This document shows positions 61,317-64,000 of a stretch of 64,000 bases of DNA, in pieces. The position numbers and the translations under genes are program-made. Numbering within the stretch: the first letter of the stretch is position 1; the number at the start of each line of letters is the position of its first letter. Location: NCBI RefSeq assembly GCF_000252995.1, contig NC_015761.1:2108001-2172000 (forward strand), in the 5' to 3' direction. Below the pieces are notes generated by a model. It searched no databases and was not told the origin of the DNA. It worked only from the letters and a program-made list of their open reading frames with translations. This DNA comes from Salmonella bongori NCTC 12419. Its GTDB lineage: Bacteria; Pseudomonadota; Gammaproteobacteria; Enterobacterales; Enterobacteriaceae.

Positions 61317-62225
61317 ATGGCGAACTGGGCGCAGAAATTGAAATTGCATCATCTGCAAACGCTGGTTGCGCTGGGCGAACAAGGCAATTTAACTCACGTC
61401 GCCCGGATGATGAATATCTCTCAGCCAGCGCTGTCAAAATGGTTGTCTCAGCTCGAAGATGAGATAGGTATCACACTTTTTGAACGTCACAGTAAAGGGC
61501 TCCGCCCCTCAGAAGGGGGGAAATTACTGCTCCAGCATGCCCAGCGTTTAATTAACGATCTGGAACGTTCACAGTATGAAATTGCCCGCTTCAAACAGGG
61601 TGGTCTGGTGGGTAGCCTGAAGATCGGCTGTTCGCCGGTGGCGACAGACTGCGTCTCGCAGGCGATTCTCAGCCTGCTTGACGAAATGCCGACATTGCAC
61701 CTGAATATCGAAGAGAAGGTAATGACGCCCCTGCTACACGATTTGCTTGCCGGCCAGGTGGATGTGGTCGTAGGGCGTGTGGGCGGACGCGCTCTGCAAC
61801 TACCGCTTAACTATCAGGTGCTCTATACCGAGCCAGTCTGCTTTGTGGCACGCCCACACCACCCGCTGGCTGCACGAGCGCAAATCGCCTGGAGCGATCT
61901 GGCCCACTGGCGGTGGATAGTCTGGCCAACCGGCACCCCTATTCGCATTAGTATTGATAACGCGCTCGTCGATAACGGCGTGATGCTGCCGGAAAACACC
62001 ATTGAATCAGCGTCGATGAACGTCAGCACTAATTTGCTGCAAAGCAGCGATATGATCTCTATTCTTTCTCTACGGCTGGCGCAACGCTACGCCAGCCAGG
62101 GGCAACTGGCGATTTTAAACTTGCCAAAAATTGAGCAAAAAGGCAGCGTAGGGATGTTCTGGCGTAAGAATGAGACGCCATCTTTGGCTCTGAGTCGCTT
62201 TCTCTATTTTTTAGCCCAGGTTTAA
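61317..62225 (+). CDS. mhbR: LysR-family regulator of the mhb operon
   Basis: LTTR, 302 residues. The N-terminal winged helix is LQTLVALGEQGNLTHVARMMNISQPALSKWLSQLE, and a periplasmic-binding-like effector domain spans about 95-295. It is divergent from mhbT, the classic arrangement for a LysR activator of an aromatic catabolic operon. 3-hydroxybenzoate or gentisate is the likely inducer. GGAGG lies 12 bases before the ATG. Confidence 0.9.
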   Translation: MANWAQKLKLHHLQTLVALGEQGNLTHVARMMNISQPALSKWLSQLEDEIGITLFERHSKGLRPSEGGKLLLQHAQRLINDLERSQYEIARFKQGGLVGSLKIGCSPVATDCVSQAILSLLDEMPTLHLNIEEKVMTPLLHDLLAGQVDVVVGRVGGRALQLPLNYQVLYTEPVCFVARPHHPLAARAQIAWSDLAHWRWIVWPTGTPIRISIDNALVDNGVMLPENTIESASMNVSTNLLQSSDMISILSLRLAQRYASQGQLAILNLPKIEQKGSVGMFWRKNETPSLALSRFLYFLAQV

Positions 62226-62356
62226 CGCCGTCGACCCAGGACATTGCCCGATGTTCCTGCTGTCTATACCCACTATGCTAAGAATTCATGATGTGATCGG
62301 TAGCACGTTTTAACGTTTAATTGTATGATGAATCCATCTCATCAAGGGCTTGAAAC

Positions 62357-62755
62357 ATGAGTAAGTCACTGAATATTATCTGGCAATATATACGCGCTTT
62401 TGTATTGATCTATGCCTGTCTGTATGCAGGCATTTTCATTGCATCACTGCTTCCTATCACTATTCCCGGCAGCATTATCGGGATGTTAATTCTGTTTGTT
62501 TTGCTGGCGCTGCAAATTCTGCCAGCCAAATGGGTTAACCCCGGCTGTTATGTGCTAATTCGATATATGGCGCTACTGTTTGTGCCGATTGGCGTCGGCG
62601 TTATGCAATATTTTGATTTACTGCGTGCGCAATTTGGCCCGGTGGTAGTTTCTTGCGCTATCAGTACGCTGATCGTTTTTGTGGTCGTGAGCTGGAGTTC
62701 ACACCTGATACACGGTGAGCGTAATGTGATTGGGCAGAAAGGAGCGAAAAAATGA
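62357..62755 (+). CDS. yohJ: CidA/LrgA-family membrane protein YohJ
   Basis: UPF0299/LrgA family, 132 residues and four membrane helices (IWQYIRAFVLIYACLYAGI; LLPITIPGSIIGMLILFVLLALQ). Relatives are described as holin-like or as pyruvate/3-hydroxypropionate carriers together with LrgB partners. It is coupled to yohK by an ATGA overlap. Confidence 0.93.
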   Translation: MSKSLNIIWQYIRAFVLIYACLYAGIFIASLLPITIPGSIIGMLILFVLLALQILPAKWVNPGCYVLIRYMALLFVPIGVGVMQYFDLLRAQFGPVVVSCAISTLIVFVVVSWSSHLIHGERNVIGQKGAKK

Positions 62756-63447
62756 TGTCATATATCTGGTGGTCGTTACCGCTAACGCTGGCGGTCTTCT
62801 TCGCCGCCCGCAAACTGGCGGCACATTTTAAAATGCCGTTGCTGAACCCGCTGTTGGTGGCAATGGTTGTCATTATCCCTTTTCTGCTGCTGACCGGTAT
62901 CCCCTACGACCACTACTTCAAAGGCAGCGAAGTACTTAACGATCTGTTGCAACCGGCGGTAGTGGCGCTGGCCTACCCGCTTTATGAGCAGCTACACCAG
63001 ATTCGCGCACGCTGGAAATCCATTATTAGCATCTGTTTTGTCGGTAGCATGGTCGCGATGGTTACGGGAACCTCCGTCGCATTGCTGATGGGCGCAACGC
63101 CTGAAATCGCGGCATCGGTACTGCCTAAATCCGTGACTACGCCTATTGCGATGGCGGTGGGCGGCAGTATCGGCGGCATCCCTGCCATCAGTGCAGTCTG
63201 CGTGATTTTTGTCGGTATTCTTGGCGCGGTGTTTGGCCACACGCTGTTAAACGCGATGCGCATCCGTACCAAAGCGGCGCGCGGACTGGCAATGGGAACC
63301 GCTTCACATGCGCTCGGTACTGCGCGCTGCGCCGAACTGGATTACCAGGAAGGTGCATTTAGCTCACTGGCTCTGGTGATCTGCGGCATCATCACCTCGC
63401 TGGTAGCGCCCTTTTTGTTTCCGCTCATTCTGGCGGTAATGCGCTAA
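62752..63447 (+). CDS. yohK: LrgB-family membrane protein YohK
   Basis: LrgB/CidB family, 231 residues and about seven helices. The family stretch is LPKSVTTPIAMAVGGSIGGIPAI, followed by GTASHALGTARCAELD. It forms a two-gene unit with yohJ. The E. coli yohJK pair has been linked to 3-hydroxypropionate uptake, and a role in lysis is doubtful in enterobacteria. Confidence 0.93.
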   Translation: MMSYIWWSLPLTLAVFFAARKLAAHFKMPLLNPLLVAMVVIIPFLLLTGIPYDHYFKGSEVLNDLLQPAVVALAYPLYEQLHQIRARWKSIISICFVGSMVAMVTGTSVALLMGATPEIAASVLPKSVTTPIAMAVGGSIGGIPAISAVCVIFVGILGAVFGHTLLNAMRIRTKAARGLAMGTASHALGTARCAELDYQEGAFSSLALVICGIITSLVAPFLFPLILAVMR

Positions 63448-63525
63448 CGACGGGACAAAAGACCGGGTTAAAATTTGCGATGTGTCGCGCATTTTTCATT
63501 TAAGTTTCACAAGTTGCATAAACAA

Positions 63526-63568
63526 TGAGATATAAATCACATATTGTGCCCTGACAGGCCCGTAAACT
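63526..63568 (+). promoter_or_regulatory. CRP site and promoter of cdd
   Basis: TGAGA-N6-TCACA (63526-63541) is a CRP-type site. With TAAACT at 63563-63568 as -10, its centre is about 41.5 bases before the inferred start near 63575. E. coli cdd is controlled by CRP and CytR in this arrangement. Confidence 0.65.
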
Positions 63569-63600
63569 ACGATTCCATTACATTGTTATGAGGCATCGCC

Positions 63601-64000
63601 ATGCATCCACGTTTTCAAACTGCTTTTGCCCAACTTGCGGATAATTTGCAATCAGCACTGGCCCCTATTCTGGCGGATCACCATTTTCCCGCTATGCTGA
63701 CCGCAGAGCAGGTCTCGACGCTTAAAAACGCGACGGGGCTGGACGAAAACGCGCTGGCTTTCGCACTGTTACCGCTGGCGGCGGCCTGCGCCCGTACCGA
63801 TTTGTCCCACTTTAACGTCGGTGCGGTTGCGCGTGGCGTCAGTGGCAACTGGTATTTCGGCGCGAATATGGAGTTCCTGGGCGCCACCATGCAGCAAACC
63901 GTTCATGCTGAACAAAGCGCGATTAGCCACGCCTGGCTACGCGGCGAAAAAGAGCTCGCCGCCGTCACCGTCAACTATACGCCCTGCGGCCACTGCCGCC
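63601..64000 (+). CDS. cdd: Cytidine deaminase, N-terminal part (cut by window edge)
   Basis: Zn-dependent deaminase converting cytidine and deoxycytidine to uridine forms. The first 133 codons are present (the full protein is about 294). The catalytic HAE is at residues 102-104 and the zinc cysteines are at 129 and 132 (PCGHC). GAGG precedes the ATG. The CRP-type promoter upstream fits the CytR/CRP nucleoside regulon. Confidence 0.97.
   Translation, partial: MHPRFQTAFAQLADNLQSALAPILADHHFPAMLTAEQVSTLKNATGLDENALAFALLPLAAACARTDLSHFNVGAVARGVSGNWYFGANMEFLGATMQQTVHAEQSAISHAWLRGEKELAAVTVNYTPCGHCR

Overview
The window is a contiguous piece of enterobacterial chromosome and reads as Salmonella enterica. 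Gene order follows the Escherichia coli K-12 udk-to-cdd segment (udk, yegE, alkA, yegD, mdtABCD-baeSR, yegQ, cyaR, yegS, fbaB, yegTUV, yegW, thiDM, rcnB, yehE, mrp, metG, yehRS, btsRS, mlrA, yohO, yehWXY-osmF, bglX, dld, pbpG, yohCDF, mdtQ, dusC, yohJK, cdd). The proteins resemble their E. coli orthologues closely without being identical. Three differences point to Salmonella: an stc-type fimbrial operon where E. coli has yehABCD, a gentisate/3-hydroxybenzoate operon between dusC and yohJ, and the absence of E. coli blocks such as yegIJKL, rcnRA and yehH-Q. Comparisons with E. coli and the species call are from memory of the families, not from a search.

Layout. 1-6053: udk (cut by the window edge), the diguanylate cyclase yegE, alkA and the Hsp70-like yegD. 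6054-6493: a Sib antisense RNA over a 19-codon Ibs toxin gene, then a BaeR-type promoter. 6494-17469: a six-gene translationally coupled operon for an RND efflux pump (mdtABC), an MFS exporter (mdtD) and the envelope-stress two-component system (baeSR). 17470-27250: yegQ/trhP, the CyaR small RNA, the lipid kinase yegS, fbaB, the yegTUV salvage-type operon, the GntR regulator yegW, and thiM-thiD under a TPP riboswitch. 27508-33255: rcnB, stcDCBA and the small pilin-like yehE. This part is visibly richer in A and T. 33523-41718: mrp divergent from metG, yehR, yehS-btsR-btsS (pyruvate sensing), mlrA (curli/biofilm activator) and the 35-residue yohO. 41699-45441: an osmoprotectant ABC transporter. 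45629-56105: bglX, dld, pbpG, yohC, yohD, yohF, an apparently intact mdtQ, the 27-residue yohP and dusC. 56207-62225: a complete m-hydroxybenzoate/gentisate catabolic operon with its divergent LysR regulator. 62357-64000: yohJK and the start of cdd.

Functional themes are envelope stress and efflux (BaeSR, MdtABCD, MdtQ), c-di-GMP/curli control (YegE and MlrA), surface adhesion (Stc), carbon scavenging (BtsSR, Dld, FbaB, the mhb genes, YegTUV, BglX) and tRNA modification (YegQ/TrhP, DusC). No tRNA, rRNA, insertion sequence, prophage or CRISPR array was seen. Repeats are limited to REP/BIME-type palindromes between genes. I saw no wholly new multi-gene system. The most unusual signals are an Ibs toxin with an arginine in its hydrophobic core, a Fur-box-like palindrome upstream of stcA, a pilin-like mini-protein (YehE) beside the fimbrial operon, a terminator-like hairpin just before the dusC start, and a YegE lacking one PAS domain.
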